Shown here: piece by piece, positions 25,484-34,686 of the stretch
Position numbering within the stretch: the first letter of the stretch is position 1
Layout: every line of letters starts with the position of its first letter
NCBI RefSeq assembly: GCF_907164905.1
Contig: NZ_CAJRAF010000001.1
Location: 345,001-409,000, forward strand
Length of the DNA stretch: 64,000 nt
Source of the DNA: Dyadobacter sp. CECT 9275
GTDB taxonomy: Bacteria; Bacteroidota; Bacteroidia; Cytophagales; Spirosomataceae
Direction: 5' to 3'
Notes under the pieces: generated by a model
The model's database searches: none
What the model saw: only the letters and a program-made list of their open reading frames with translations
What the model was told of the DNA's origin: nothing
Position numbers and translations under genes: made by a program

Positions 25484-26533
25484 TCAGATGATCAGCATTG
25501 CATCACCGTAAGTAAAAAACTTGTACTTCTCTTTGATGGCAATTTCATAGGCTTTCATGATCAGATCATAACCTCCAAATGCACAGGCCGACATCAGAAG
25601 GATCGACTCAGGCAGCTGAAAATTAGATATCATTGCATTGGCAATTTTAAAGTCGTAAGGAGGAAAGACAAACTTATCTGTCCATCCTTCCACGGCTTTC
25701 AGATGCCCGCTCGCCGATACGGATGATTCGATCGCCTTTAGCGAAGTGGTACCTACTGCGCATACACGTTTTTTTGCATCAATTGCCTTGTTGATCACAT
25801 CTGCGCTTGCCTGGGTGATCCTGTAATTTTCCGAATCGGTTTTGTGTTTGGTCAGATCTTCCACATCCACATTACGGAATGTTCCGAGCCCTACGTGCAG
25901 GGTAATGGGCGCAAAATCCACGCCTTTAATTTCGAGCCGTTTCATCATTGCTTTCGTAAAGTGGAGCCCGGCGGTAGGCGCTGCCACCGCTCCGATATGC
26001 TCAGCAAAGATCGTCTGGAAACGCTCTCTGTCGGAGCTTTCCACTTTCCGGCGGGTAATAATTTCAGGGGGAAGTGGTGTTTCTCCCAATTCATCCACCA
26101 GTTTCATGAATGCATCATTGTCGCCGTCGTATAGAAACCTTATGGTACGGCCGCGAGACGTAGTATTATCAATTACCTCAGCTACCAGATCGCTATCCCC
26201 GAAATACAGTTTGTTCCCTACCCGGATCTTGCGTGCCGGATCAACCAGTACATCCCATAACCGCATTTCACGGTTTAGTTCTCTTAAAAGAAATACTTCG
26301 ATTTTAGCACCTGTTTTTTCTTTCTGACCATACAGCCGCGCCGGAAAAACTTTGGTATCATTGATCGCCATTACGTCGCCGTCGTCGAAATAGTTAATAA
26401 GGTCTGAGAATGATTTATGTTCTATTTCGCCTGTTTTCCGGTGAACCACCATCAGACGGGACTCGCCACGGTCTGATGGATGAAGGGCAATCAGGCTTTG
26501 GGGGAGATCAAATTTAAATTCGGATAGCTTCAT
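25484..26533 (-). CDS. queA: S-adenosylmethionine:tRNA ribosyltransferase-isomerase
   Basis: QueA adds the ribosyl part of SAM to preQ1-tRNA to form epoxyqueuosine. The 349-aa product starts [19 protein letters not shown] and has the conserved [18 protein letters not shown] and [10 protein letters not shown] motifs of the family. Length is normal. A Bacteroidota-type promoter lies about 200 nt upstream (26733-26763). No other queuosine gene is nearby. Confidence 0.96.
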   Translation of the reverse strand: MKLSEFKFDLPQSLIALHPSDRGESRLMVVHRKTGEIEHKSFSDLINYFDDGDVMAINDTKVFPARLYGQKEKTGAKIEVFLLRELNREMRLWDVLVDPARKIRVGNKLYFGDSDLVAEVIDNTTSRGRTIRFLYDGDNDAFMKLVDELGETPLPPEIITRRKVESSDRERFQTIFAEHIGAVAAPTAGLHFTKAMMKRLEIKGVDFAPITLHVGLGTFRNVDVEDLTKHKTDSENYRITQASADVINKAIDAKKRVCAVGTTSLKAIESSVSASGHLKAVEGWTDKFVFPPYDFKIANAMISNFQLPESILLMSACAFGGYDLIMKAYEIAIKEKYKFFTYGDAMLII

Positions 26534-26732
26534 AGCTGGTTTTTCAGTGTATATCGATAGTCGGTCAGGCAGATAAGGACTTGTCTTTTAGCTTTGAATT
26601 ACTTCTCGTGATTTCCTGAAAAAAAGTTATCACCTGCATAGTCAAAAGGAGAATACCCGGTTCTGTTACTGACTCAATAATGCCTGAATGGAAGAAAATT
26701 CACAATTCAGTCATTATAAAAAATTAAGACCG

Positions 26733-26763
26733 CAAAAGTAGTGTTTTTTTTGTAAAAATCCAA
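26733..26763 (-). promoter_or_regulatory. Bacteroidota-type promoter, probably for queA
   Basis: On the minus strand TTG (26763-26761), a 20-nt spacer and TACTTTTG (26740-26733) match the Bacteroidota housekeeping promoter (TTTG near -33, TAnnTTTG near -7). The transcript would have a leader of about 195 nt before queA. Confidence 0.55.
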
Positions 26764-26783
26764 TAAATCACAGGGCTTTCGAG

Positions 26784-28280
26784 TCAGTGGCGCCGCTGTT
26801 TCCATTTGGACTGGTTTGCCTCCCGGCCGGTGCCGTCAGGTACGGTATGAGTAGCTGATTTTGTCAGTGCCTCGGAGGTAATCAGTGCTGCCAGGGCCAG
26901 TTCTTCCTGTGTCGGAATCTGGCTGAGCAAGGCAGGTTTAAAATAAGTACCTACAAAATTCGTATCAAAACGTCCGCTGATAAATTCCTCATGACACATG
27001 ACAAACCTGCAGAAACCCAACGTTGTTTTTACCCCGCTGATGTGATACTCTTCAATGGCCCTCACCATTTTGTGGATAGCCTCCTTGCGGTTTTCCCCGT
27101 AGGTGATCAGCTTGGAAATCATGGGGTCGTAATAGAGAGGAATTTCCATGCCTTGTTCAAAGCCGTCGTCCACCCGTATCCCATTACCCTTCGGAGTTCT
27201 GTAGGTTTGCAAAGTGCCTACGCCGGGCAGAAAATTGTTTTCCGGATCTTCGGCATAAATCCTTGATTCCACGGCATGCCCTTTGATGAAGATATCTCGC
27301 TGCCGAATGGACAACTCCCGTCCCTCGGCAATGAATATCATTTGTTTGACCAGGTCTACCCCGGTAATGAGTTCGGTCACCGGGTGTTCTACCTGTAAAC
27401 GCGTATTCATTTCCAGGAAATAGAAATTCCTATTTTCATCCAGGATGAATTCCACGGTACCCGCGCCATAATATCCGCAGGATCTCGCCACATCTACGGC
27501 ACAGCGCCCCATCTCATTGCGGATGTTATCATCAATTGAAATGGAAGGAGCTTCTTCGATTACCTTCTGGTGCCGCCGTTGTATGGAGCATTCGCGTTCG
27601 AACAAATGAATGATATTGCCGTGCTTATCGCCCAGTATCTGGATCTCGATGTGTTTTGGGGAAGTGATATACTTTTCAATGAATACGGAGCCGTCACCAA
27701 AGGAAGAGAGAGCCTCGCTGACCGCCCTGTCCATTTGTTCATCAAATGCCGTTTCGTCTTCAACCACGCGCATCCCTTTTCCGCCGCCACCGGCACTTGC
27801 TTTGATCAATACCGGATAGCCGATCTGTTTTGCAATCTGCTTTGCCTGATCCCTGTCCGTAATGGCTTCGGAGGTTCCGGGTACCATTGGGATGTTGTAT
27901 CGGGCGGCAGCCTGCTTGGCAGCCAGTTTGCTTCCCATGATCTCGATTGCAGAAGACGAAGGGCCGATAAAAGTAATGCCAGCTTCTTCTGCCTGTTTGG
28001 CAAAGGCCGCATTTTCGGATAAAAAGCCGTATCCCGGATGGATAGCATCTACTCCAAGAGCCCGGCATGCCTCTATGATCCTCGTTCCGTTAAGATAAGA
28101 CTCCGCCGAGGGTGGCGGGCCAATACATACGGCTTCGTCTGCATATCGGACATGGGGAGATTTTCTGTCTGCCTCACTGAAGACAGCTACGGTTTTTATG
28201 TTCATTTCCCGGGCTGTCCTCATAATCCGCATGGCAATTTCACCGCGGTTGGCAATCAGAATTTTTTTTATTTCGGGCAT
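26784..28280 (-). CDS. accC: Acetyl-CoA carboxylase, biotin carboxylase subunit
   Basis: AccC carboxylates biotin on AccB with ATP and bicarbonate, the first step in fatty-acid synthesis. The 498-aa protein starts MPEIKKILIANRGEIAMRIM and shows the ATP-grasp glycine-rich loop KASAGGGGKGMRVV, the catalytic EMNTRLQVEHPVTE and the EKYITSPKHIEIQI region. It is about 50 residues longer than E. coli AccC, owing to a C-terminal tail (QIPTQEELALAALI and beyond) also found in carboxylases working on other acyl-CoAs. accB is not adjacent. Divergent from the oxoamine synthase gene. Confidence 0.93.
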   Translation of the reverse strand: MPEIKKILIANRGEIAMRIMRTAREMNIKTVAVFSEADRKSPHVRYADEAVCIGPPPSAESYLNGTRIIEACRALGVDAIHPGYGFLSENAAFAKQAEEAGITFIGPSSSAIEIMGSKLAAKQAAARYNIPMVPGTSEAITDRDQAKQIAKQIGYPVLIKASAGGGGKGMRVVEDETAFDEQMDRAVSEALSSFGDGSVFIEKYITSPKHIEIQILGDKHGNIIHLFERECSIQRRHQKVIEEAPSISIDDNIRNEMGRCAVDVARSCGYYGAGTVEFILDENRNFYFLEMNTRLQVEHPVTELITGVDLVKQMIFIAEGRELSIRQRDIFIKGHAVESRIYAEDPENNFLPGVGTLQTYRTPKGNGIRVDDGFEQGMEIPLYYDPMISKLITYGENRKEAIHKMVRAIEEYHISGVKTTLGFCRFVMCHEEFISGRFDTNFVGTYFKPALLSQIPTQEELALAALITSEALTKSATHTVPDGTGREANQSKWKQRRH

Positions 28281-28433
28281 AAGGATTCAGAACTGATCAA
28301 AATCATTAAATAAACGGACTTATTGTAAAAGTACATTTTATAAATTTCCTAACTTACAAGTTGCTGCATGTTAGGTAAGTATTAATCTTGGGTTATTTTT
28401 TTTAATTTTGCACTTATCTAACATTTATAAGAT

Positions 28434-29732
28434 TTGATTACCCACATAAATAAGAAGAGAGTGGATATTTTTGAGAAACTGCACAACAATTCTGGGCCGA
28501 TCGGTACCCCTGCTAAAATGCTGAATAGCCATCATTATTTTTCATTTCCGATGCTCGAAGGAGAACTTGGGCCGAAAATGAGATTTATGGGGCGTGAGGT
28601 TTTAAACTGGAGCCTGAATAACTATCTGGGGCTGGCCAATCATCCGGAGGTACGTAAAGTGGATGCTGAGGCCGCGGCCAAATGGGGGCTGGCTTATCCA
28701 ATGGGTGCCCGAATGATGTCAGGAAATTCTACGCTTCATGAGGCATTTGAGAAAGAACTTGCTGAATTTGTTGGGAAAAAAGATGCATTTCTCCTGAATT
28801 ACGGATATCAGGGCATTATGTCTGCCATCGAGTGTATCTGTGATCACCGGGATGTGATTGTGTATGATGCGGAATCACATGCCTGCCTGATCGACGGGAT
28901 TCGTTTGCACAAAGCCAAAATGGGGCAATACTACAAGTTTAACCATAATGATATGGCTAGCCTTGAAAAAAACCTGATCAGGGCTACCAAGCTTGCAGAA
29001 GAAAAAGGCGGCGGGGTTCTGGTGATTACCGAAGGCGTTTTTGGTATGTCGGGAAAAGTGGGAGACCTGAAGGCAATAGCCGAATTGAAAAAGAAATACC
29101 AGTTCCGTCTGATGGTGGATGATGCACATGGGTTCGGTACCATGGGGGAAACCGGCGCCGGTGCCGGCGAACTTTGCGGAGTACAAAAGGAAATTGACCT
29201 GTACTTCTCCACTTTTGCGAAATCGATGGCAGCCATTGGTGCATTCATAGCATCCGATGATCCGGAGATTATCATGTATCTGAAATATAACATGCGTTCT
29301 CAGACATACGCCAAAGCGTTACCAATGCCTTATGTTGAAGGGTGCCGCAAGCGTCTTGAGATGATCAAGTCCATGCCCGAGCTGAGATCCAAATTGTGGG
29401 AGAATGTGAAAGCTATGCAAGACGGGCTCCGTTCCCGTGGGTTCAATATAGGAGAAACGGAGTCACCGGTAACGCCTGTTTTTCTTCACAGCGAAGGAGG
29501 TATCCCCGAAGCTACCCGCATGGTACGTGACCTCAGGGAAAATATGGGCGTGTTCTGTTCCATTGTTGTTTACCCAGTGGTTCCGAAGGGGCAGATCATG
29601 CTCAGAATCATCCCGACGGCCGCTCATTCACTTGAAGATGTGGAGTATACCCTGGATGCTTTTACTACTCTGGCAGAGAAATTAAAGAACAGGGTATACC
29701 AGATAGAAGACGTACAGGAAGAGGTAGAATAG
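28434..29732 (+). CDS. Alpha-oxoamine synthase family PLP enzyme (KBL/BioF/SPT-like)
   Basis: These enzymes condense an amino acid with an acyl-CoA, losing CO2 (glycine C-acetyltransferase, 8-amino-7-oxononanoate synthase or serine palmitoyltransferase). The 432-aa protein has LNWSLNNYLGLANHPEVR, the substrate-binding DDAHGFGTMGETG (about residue 230) and the PLP lysine in STFAKSMAA. Which acyl-CoA it uses cannot be told from sequence; sphingolipid synthesis is possible because Bacteroidota make sphingolipids. No ATG exists near the start: TTG at 28434 or GTG at 28461 (just before VDIFEKL, where the family usually begins). A TAATTTTG -7-like box is at 28403-28410. Confidence 0.85.
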   Translation: MITHINKKRVDIFEKLHNNSGPIGTPAKMLNSHHYFSFPMLEGELGPKMRFMGREVLNWSLNNYLGLANHPEVRKVDAEAAAKWGLAYPMGARMMSGNSTLHEAFEKELAEFVGKKDAFLLNYGYQGIMSAIECICDHRDVIVYDAESHACLIDGIRLHKAKMGQYYKFNHNDMASLEKNLIRATKLAEEKGGGVLVITEGVFGMSGKVGDLKAIAELKKKYQFRLMVDDAHGFGTMGETGAGAGELCGVQKEIDLYFSTFAKSMAAIGAFIASDDPEIIMYLKYNMRSQTYAKALPMPYVEGCRKRLEMIKSMPELRSKLWENVKAMQDGLRSRGFNIGETESPVTPVFLHSEGGIPEATRMVRDLRENMGVFCSIVVYPVVPKGQIMLRIIPTAAHSLEDVEYTLDAFTTLAEKLKNRVYQIEDVQEEVE

Positions 29733-29756
29733 AATATTCCCCTTTTTGGGCTTTCT

Positions 29757-29790
29757 GAGGGCATTTTATATTAAAATGCCCTCTTTTTTA
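29757..29790 (+). terminator. Terminator after the oxoamine synthase gene
   Basis: GAGGGCATTTTA (29757-29768) pairs with TAAAATGCCCTC (29772-29783) over a 3-nt loop and is followed by seven T residues. Confidence 0.9.
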
Positions 29791-29898
29791 TTTTTGATTC
29801 AGAATTTTAATTATTTATTAAAATTCTGATAATCAGTACATTGATTCCTGTTTGCCTTCAAAATTGTATTATAGGATTGTTTTTTTTTGTTTTTTGGG

Positions 29899-29928
29899 TT
29901 GCGTTAATGGTTTTAATTATTAAATTTC
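29899..29928 (+). promoter_or_regulatory. Candidate promoter of the histone-like gene
   Basis: TTG (29899-29901), 19 nt, then TAAATTTC (29921-29928), one base off the TAnnTTTG consensus. This lies 65-95 nt before the ATG at 29993. Confidence 0.4.
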
Positions 29929-29992
29929 GGGCAAAACATGCATTTTGGGCGTGTTAGAGGCATTTATTAAACTAAAACAACAAATAAACAAC

Positions 29993-30172
29993 ATGGCACG
30001 ATTTGATGAAGTAAAGGATTTAATTCTTTCGCTTGAGGGCGACTTTGATAAGTTCTACAACAAAGGCAATCAGGCTGCCGGAACCCGTGTTCGTAAAGGA
30101 ATGCAGGATCTTAAAACTTTGGCTCAGGATATCCGTTCAGAAGTTCAGAATAAAAAGAATGCTGAAGCATAA
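29993..30172 (+). CDS. Histone H1-like small DNA-binding protein
   Basis: This 59-aa basic protein starts at the ATG at 29993 (MARFDEVKDLILSLEGDF). An in-frame extension to 29945 without homology is unlikely to be used. It ends VQNKKNAEA and carries TRVRKGMQDLKTL. It matches the short Bacteroidota proteins annotated as histone H1 (related to chlamydial Hc1 N-termini), thought to shape the nucleoid; biochemical proof in this group is thin. It stands alone with its own promoter and terminator, which fits an abundant protein. Confidence 0.8.
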   Translation: MARFDEVKDLILSLEGDFDKFYNKGNQAAGTRVRKGMQDLKTLAQDIRSEVQNKKNAEA

Positions 30173-30201
30173 TCTGATAGAAGCACACAGAAATTTTACC
30201 G

Positions 30202-30230
30202 ACCCGGCCCCGCAAGGCCGGGTTTATTTT
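30202..30230 (+). terminator. Terminator after the histone-like gene
   Basis: ACCCGGCC (30202-30209) and GGCCGGGT (30216-30223) form a strong GC stem followed by TTATTTTT. The convergent MaoC gene ends right at its edge. Confidence 0.85.
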
Positions 30231-30643
30231 TAAAATTTTTCCTGGTTGATCATCGTCGCAATCCCCCGCGTCACAACTTTTTTGGTATTGCTATCTATGA
30301 TCTCAGTAGCTATTTCGGCGATATGTTTTTCCGGCTGGATGGACTTGATGGTGAAAACGGCCTTGTAGTCGGTTTCAACAAACATGGGCCGGAGGAACTC
30401 AAGTGTCTGTTTCAGATATATAGAACCAAAACCGGGGAATTGTGTTCCGAGTACCTTTGTGAAAACCGTTGCCCCCAGCATACCATGAATAATGGGGCGC
30501 TTAAAGGAAGTGGTTGCTGCATATGCGGCGTCCAGGTGCAAAGGATTATTGTCGCCCGTCAGCGCGGCAAATTTTTCAACTTCTTCCTGGCTAAAGCGAA
30601 ACGCATGCTCAAATGAGGCATCTACCACGGGTTCTATTTGCAT
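30230..30643 (-). CDS. MaoC-family (R)-specific enoyl-CoA hydratase
   Basis: This is a 137-aa hot-dog-fold protein (ATG at 30643; a TTG two codons upstream is possible). The hydratase signature is visible: FAALTGDNNPLHLDAAYAA with the Asp/His catalytic pair (D-N-N-P-L-H) and later IIHGMLGATVFTKVLG. It hydrates 2-enoyl-CoA to (R)-3-hydroxyacyl-CoA in lipid metabolism. Single-domain MaoC proteins of this length act as dimers. Convergent with the histone-like gene; no operon partner is evident. Confidence 0.88.
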   Translation of the reverse strand: MQIEPVVDASFEHAFRFSQEEVEKFAALTGDNNPLHLDAAYAATTSFKRPIIHGMLGATVFTKVLGTQFPGFGSIYLKQTLEFLRPMFVETDYKAVFTIKSIQPEKHIAEIATEIIDSNTKKVVTRGIATMINQEKF

Positions 30644-30718
30644 GATCAATCTGGTTTGGTTAATTGGAAGGCAAATTTGAGAAAATGATTGGTTGCTTCA
30701 AAACAATTGGGCGCTTGA

Positions 30719-30763
30719 CCAAAAAGAAAGGAAGCTGCCAGTGGCAACTTCCTTTCTTTTTGG
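30719..30763 (-). terminator. Long hairpin terminator after the hibernation-factor gene
   Basis: CCAAAAAGAAAGGAAG (30719-30734) pairs perfectly with 30748-30763. On the minus strand it follows the stop of the hibernation-factor gene at 30777; the U-rich arm could terminate in either direction. Confidence 0.75.
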
Positions 30764-30776
30764 ATATGTCCGGAAA

Positions 30777-31157
30777 TTATTCTTCTCCTTCAATGCCCGC
30801 CAGTACAGCGTTTTCAGACTCCGGGACGGCAATTCCGTCAATCTTGGGAGCCCTTGCATTATTCCTTTTATCTTTAAACTTTTTGACTTGCATTTTCAGT
30901 GTATCCACGGCCAGGTCCGTAGCCTCTTCAAAGGTAGTACCCTGTTCTCTCACAAACATGGTCCCGCCTGGTACATATAACTTCACCTCCAGCAACTTGG
31001 TATGTAACTTTGCATTATCGCTCTTATCTAATCTCAAAAACACTTCACCACTGGTAATCCGATCATAGAAAGTATCGAGCTTGTCGAGTTTCTGTTGGAT
31101 AAAAGCCAACAATTTAGGATCAGCATCAAAGTGAATTGCTTGCATCTGCAGTCTCAT
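30777..31157 (-). CDS. Ribosome hibernation-promoting factor (HPF/RaiA family, short form)
   Basis: This 126-aa protein begins MRLQMQAIHFDADPKLLAFI at the ATG at 31157 (a GTG two codons earlier is less likely). It has the beta-alpha-beta-beta-beta-alpha core of the family: KLDKLDTFYDRI, then the KLYVPGGTMFVREQGTTFEE strand pair. It would bind the small ribosomal subunit at the tRNA/mRNA site under starvation. The tail (PKIDGIAVPESENAVLAGIE) is too short for the dimerisation domain of long HPF, so it is a short or intermediate form. Confidence 0.88.
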   Translation of the reverse strand: MRLQMQAIHFDADPKLLAFIQQKLDKLDTFYDRITSGEVFLRLDKSDNAKLHTKLLEVKLYVPGGTMFVREQGTTFEEATDLAVDTLKMQVKKFKDKRNNARAPKIDGIAVPESENAVLAGIEGEE

Positions 31158-31386
31158 AAGCACTTAGGTTTAAGGTAAAACAATACTTACCCCGCTTGTC
31201 TTAATTTAGTATATTGTAGGATTAAATAAAGGCTCTGGTTGCATTTTCCGGCAATCGGGGCCAATACTTCCTGTGGAACTAAGGCAGAACGGTATAGTGA
31301 ATAAAGGAAAAGATTACCTTAATGTCAAGTAAAAATGAAGGTTTTATTAATTTATTTATGACTGTCCGGACGGGTATTCCTGAGTT

Positions 31387-31689
31387 TCAGGCTTCTTCCA
31401 AAAGTGTTCTGAAAGATACATACATCCCGTTAAAAAGGCCATGATGACGCTCCACAAGCGCATCCTGATGGTGTGTCTGATAGGCCAGAAAATCCTCCAT
31501 GGATCTGAAACTGAACTGGGTGGTGTAGGTGGCACCCTCATTGTCAATTTCTGTCAAAAGACGTAGTAATTTACATTCAGCAGGAACTCCGGTAGCCAGA
31601 ATTTCGGGAATGTGCCTCGTTTTCATATAAGTAAGCCATTCTTTTTCTGCTTCGTGGCTAATGTTGACTGTAATGTTGTAGATGATCAT
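31387..31689 (-). CDS. DUF4286 family protein
   Basis: A 100-aa protein starting MIIYNITVNISHEAEKEWL, with HIPEILATGVPAECKLLRLL and TYTTQFSFRSMEDFLAYQ. The order of strands and helices fits a dimeric alpha/beta barrel (ferredoxin-like) fold, the expected fold of DUF4286. The function is unknown. It is conserved in Bacteroidota and stands alone here, with gaps of about 230 nt (to the hibernation factor) and 160 nt on either side in which I see no further gene. Confidence 0.75.
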   Translation of the reverse strand: MIIYNITVNISHEAEKEWLTYMKTRHIPEILATGVPAECKLLRLLTEIDNEGATYTTQFSFRSMEDFLAYQTHHQDALVERHHGLFNGMYVSFRTLLEEA

Positions 31690-31847
31690 GATCAGCTGAT
31701 TAAAAAAACATACAAATATCAGGCAATAATAAGAGAGTGCCTAATTTAATGCCTGTCTGCATTTAGAAGCCACTAATATTTGGGAGAAGCTGCGCTTAGG
31801 ATTACCTTTGTGGGCTTACAATGATCACCATAACCCGTACTTCTCAA

Positions 31848-32267
31848 ATGAATATTCTTATACGTGCCCATTCGGGGCTCCGTTATGTTGTTTTGGCCTT
31901 GCTGATCGCCGCCATATTCGTTGCTTACTCTAAATGGAAAAGTGGGGCTCAGGGAGATAGCAAGCTGTATCTGTTTGCGTTGATTGCTACACATACGCAA
32001 ATGCTGATCGGTTTTATCTTATACTTTATCAGTCCGAAGGTGGACTTCAGTCTGATGAAAGAGAAAGTATTCCGATTTTATACCGTTGAGCATATTTTTA
32101 TGATGCTCATAGCCATTGTGCTGATTACTGTAGGCCGGGTCCGTTCCAAAAAACTGGTGGGGGCGGATAAGCATCGTACCGTGTTATATTTTTACTTGCT
32201 CGCGCTTGTAATTATTCTGATGGCTATTCCCTGGCCTTTCCGGAATCTGGGATCAGCTTGGTTTTGA
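31848..32267 (+). CDS. Four-helix membrane protein (cytochrome-b-like, Bacteroidota family)
   Basis: A 139-aa membrane protein from the ATG at 31848 (an ATG at 31821 adds nine residues). It starts MNILIRAHSGLRYVVLALLI and has four predicted helices. Two histidines in helix-end positions (AHSGLRY and IATHTQM) and a third at VEHIFMM could be heme ligands, which is why such proteins are sometimes named cytochrome b; the function is not established. It has its own terminator. Confidence 0.65.
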   Translation: MNILIRAHSGLRYVVLALLIAAIFVAYSKWKSGAQGDSKLYLFALIATHTQMLIGFILYFISPKVDFSLMKEKVFRFYTVEHIFMMLIAIVLITVGRVRSKKLVGADKHRTVLYFYLLALVIILMAIPWPFRNLGSAWF

Positions 32268-32296
32268 TGTTTCCTGAAGTCTCGGGAGGTTATGGC

Positions 32297-32337
32297 CAAA
32301 CAAAAAAACTTAGCCGAAAGCTAAGTTTTTTTGTTTG
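32297..32337. terminator. Bidirectional terminator
   Basis: CAAACAAAAAAACTTAG (32297-32313) pairs with 32321-32337. The stem has A/T-runs on both strands and sits between convergent genes (the membrane protein and cysM). Confidence 0.85.
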
Positions 32338-32376
32338 CAGGTCAGTACTTCCGTGTGAGCAAGTCAATCATAAACC

Positions 32377-33249
32377 TTAGCCAAAAAGATCACTGGATAA
32401 GTACCTGTCGCCCCTGTCGCAAATGATACTTACAATAACGCCTTCTTCCAGCTCTTCGGCCAGTTTTATGGCTGCCCAGGCAGCTCCTCCGCTGCTCATG
32501 CCGGCAAATACGGCTTCTTCTCTGGCGAGCCGCCGTGTCATATCTACGGCGTCATACTGAGTAACTTCTATCACTCTGTCTACCCGCGACCGGTCAAAAA
32601 TCTTGGGAAGGTATTCCGCAGGCCATTTTCTGATCCCTGGTATACTGGACCCGTCTGTTGGCTGGCAGCCTATGATCTGGATGTTACTGTTTTGTTCTTT
32701 TAAATACCGGGAAACACCCATGATGGTTCCGGTAGTACCCATTGAAGATACGAAATGGGTAATTTGTCCATCGGTATCTTTCAGTATTTCCGGTCCTGTT
32801 GTCTGATAGTGGGCTTTCCAATTGTCTGGATTGGCAAACTGATTTAACATAAAATACTGCTCCCCGCCAGCCTTTTCTTCGGCCAAATCCCTGGCACTTT
32901 CCATTGTTTCGGTCAGTATCACTTTTGCACCGAACGCTTCCATGGTCAGAACGCGTTCGCGTGTGGAGTTCTGTGGCATGACCAGCTCAATATCTATTGA
33001 AAATAATCTGGCAATCATCGCCAGGGCAATTCCGGTATTTCCGCTCGTGGCCTCAATCAACTTCATGCCGGGCTTGAGTTCTCCGCGATCCATGGCTCCT
33101 TTGATCATACTGTAGGCAGCCCGGTCTTTTACACTGCCTCCGGGATTGTTACCTTCCAGTTTACCGTAAAGTTTTACTCTGGGATTAGGATTTATTTTGT
33201 CTAATTCAACAAGAGGTGTATTGCCAACTAAGTCAAGAAGTGACGACAT
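32377..33249 (-). CDS. cysM: Cysteine synthase
   Basis: This PLP enzyme makes cysteine from O-acetylserine (or O-phosphoserine/thiosulfate, depending on type) and sulfide. The 290-aa product starts at the ATG at 33249 (MSSLLDLVGNTPLVELDKIN); the frame is open further upstream but that part has no homology. The PLP lysine lies in NNPGGSVKDRAAYSM, and SGNTGIALAM and GTTGTIMG are the phosphate and substrate loops. The TSGNTG pattern and short length suit the CysM type. Confidence 0.92.
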   Translation of the reverse strand: MSSLLDLVGNTPLVELDKINPNPRVKLYGKLEGNNPGGSVKDRAAYSMIKGAMDRGELKPGMKLIEATSGNTGIALAMIARLFSIDIELVMPQNSTRERVLTMEAFGAKVILTETMESARDLAEEKAGGEQYFMLNQFANPDNWKAHYQTTGPEILKDTDGQITHFVSSMGTTGTIMGVSRYLKEQNSNIQIIGCQPTDGSSIPGIRKWPAEYLPKIFDRSRVDRVIEVTQYDAVDMTRRLAREEAVFAGMSSGGAAWAAIKLAEELEEGVIVSIICDRGDRYLSSDLFG

Positions 33250-33409
33250 GGGGTATGTGAATTTAAATTCTGAAACCACGATCTCCGGTATCTGTACTTT
33301 TATCAGAACAAAAGTACCTGATACGACATGAGACAAGCGGGTTTCAACACAATATAAAATGCTAAATTACAAGTATAAGTTGAGAGCTTTTGGGATTGAA
33401 AGATAATTC

Positions 33410-34609
33410 TCACTTTGTGGTCGTAAAAAATGCCAGTGTCCCCAGTAAAAAGTCATCAATAGAAGAGGCATGATCCCCTTTGTCGATCGTTATGAGCTGC
33501 ACGTCTGCACCAAGCGCTTTCATGGTATTGTATGCTTTTTCAGAATTGAAATAGAAAACAAGCTGGTCGGCATTTCCATGGTACAGCCTGGTAGGTACCT
33601 TTGGCTTCCAGTTGTAAACGTCGTTGTCGCCGATGGCATCCAGGAAGCCCTTGCTGGTCCCATCGTTCAGTGCGGTTTTGAATGAATCATTAAGGATGGT
33701 ATTAAAGCTCTGGTTAATGGGATAGTCAATTCCGAGTTTTTCAATCTGCGTGGCAAAAGGCTCCTTAAAATAATAGCTTTTAGGGTGATTAAGATTGTAA
33801 ATCCTGTCATAAGTGAGCAGTACCCAAAGGTATAACTTATTATAAGCCGCAATACCATGTGTAGTGTTGTTGATCACATATTTCATGAAGGCCGTTTTGT
33901 CATAGGCCCCGGCGCCACAGCTGGAAGCGATAAGATTGAATTCGGAAGAGGCTTCTTCTTCTATTTTTTTCTGAAGAGCCATCGTCGCAGATCCTCCCTC
34001 AGAGTACCCTGCAAGGTAGAGTTTGTTGTCCCATTTAACGGCGTTTTGCGCCTTCAGGAATTCCTTTGACGCTCTCAGCATGTCCAGACAAGCAGTACCA
34101 AAGCTGGCTTTGTGTTCATAGGGGTGCGGGTATGCAGCCGAAGATCCGTAGCCAATGTAGTCCGGATACGCAATAATGTAGCCCAAAGAACCGAACAGGG
34201 TTCCGAAAGTAGCGGTTTCGCTGCCATCCTGAAAATGGGATGGCGCCGAATTCTCATTCAGAATGGTACCATGCTGTACGCTGATCAGTGAAGCGGGCTG
34301 GTCGGTTACGGGCACGAGGAGCGCTCCAGAGGCCGTAATGGTCTGGCCGTCCGTGTTTTTGGTCTCGTAGGTGATTTTATAAACAGTTACTCCATTTTTA
34401 ACGTATCCTGTCAACAGCGGACTGATGGCACTGGCTACCTTAGAGATATCGTCCTTGGTAAGGTCCTTGATCTTGCTGCTTTCCTTCAGGTACTTATTCT
34501 GTTCCGGAGTGGCCGGGTCGTCATTGTTACAGGAAGCAAGAAAGAGGACGCTCCATAGAAACAGGAGAAAGATTCGGTTAAAAAGTATTTTCGGGTCGAA
34601 ATTTTTCAT
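33410..34609 (-). CDS. Alpha/beta hydrolase lipoprotein (secretory-lipase-like)
   Basis: A 399-aa exported lipoprotein: MKNFDPKILFNRIFLLFLWS leads to the lipobox FLASC, followed by NNDDP, a sequence typical of surface lipoproteins. The hydrolase core carries YPDYIGYGSS, the nucleophile GYSEGGS (about residue 207), a late Asp (YHGNADQLVF) and His (DKGDHASSIDD). The fold and length match secretory lipases and related cell-surface esterases. The substrate is unknown. A terminator at 34625-34659 separates it from the gene upstream, so it has its own promoter. Confidence 0.78.
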   Translation of the reverse strand: MKNFDPKILFNRIFLLFLWSVLFLASCNNDDPATPEQNKYLKESSKIKDLTKDDISKVASAISPLLTGYVKNGVTVYKITYETKNTDGQTITASGALLVPVTDQPASLISVQHGTILNENSAPSHFQDGSETATFGTLFGSLGYIIAYPDYIGYGSSAAYPHPYEHKASFGTACLDMLRASKEFLKAQNAVKWDNKLYLAGYSEGGSATMALQKKIEEEASSEFNLIASSCGAGAYDKTAFMKYVINNTTHGIAAYNKLYLWVLLTYDRIYNLNHPKSYYFKEPFATQIEKLGIDYPINQSFNTILNDSFKTALNDGTSKGFLDAIGDNDVYNWKPKVPTRLYHGNADQLVFYFNSEKAYNTMKALGADVQLITIDKGDHASSIDDFLLGTLAFFTTTK

Positions 34610-34624
34610 GCTCAAAAAGAGAAA

Positions 34625-34659
34625 AAGTCAGTGTTCAATATGATAACGAACACTGACTT
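34625..34659 (-). terminator. Terminator of the upstream hydrolase gene
   Basis: AAGTCAGTGTTC (34625-34636) pairs with GAACACTGACTT (34648-34659). Read on the minus strand it is followed by a short T-run, after the stop of the gene at 34687. Confidence 0.8.
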
Positions 34660-34686
34660 GTTTTAATAAATTCAAACTATAACTTT

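Noticed and set aside
25842..26327. 161-codon plus-strand frame opposite queA
   Set aside because: Antisense to a clear queA gene; Ser/Arg-rich shadow composition.
28434..29732. Firm naming of the oxoamine synthase as serine palmitoyltransferase
   Set aside because: KBL, BioF and SPT share the visible motifs, and the sequence differs from the Bacteroidota SPT proteins I remember; only the family can be stated.
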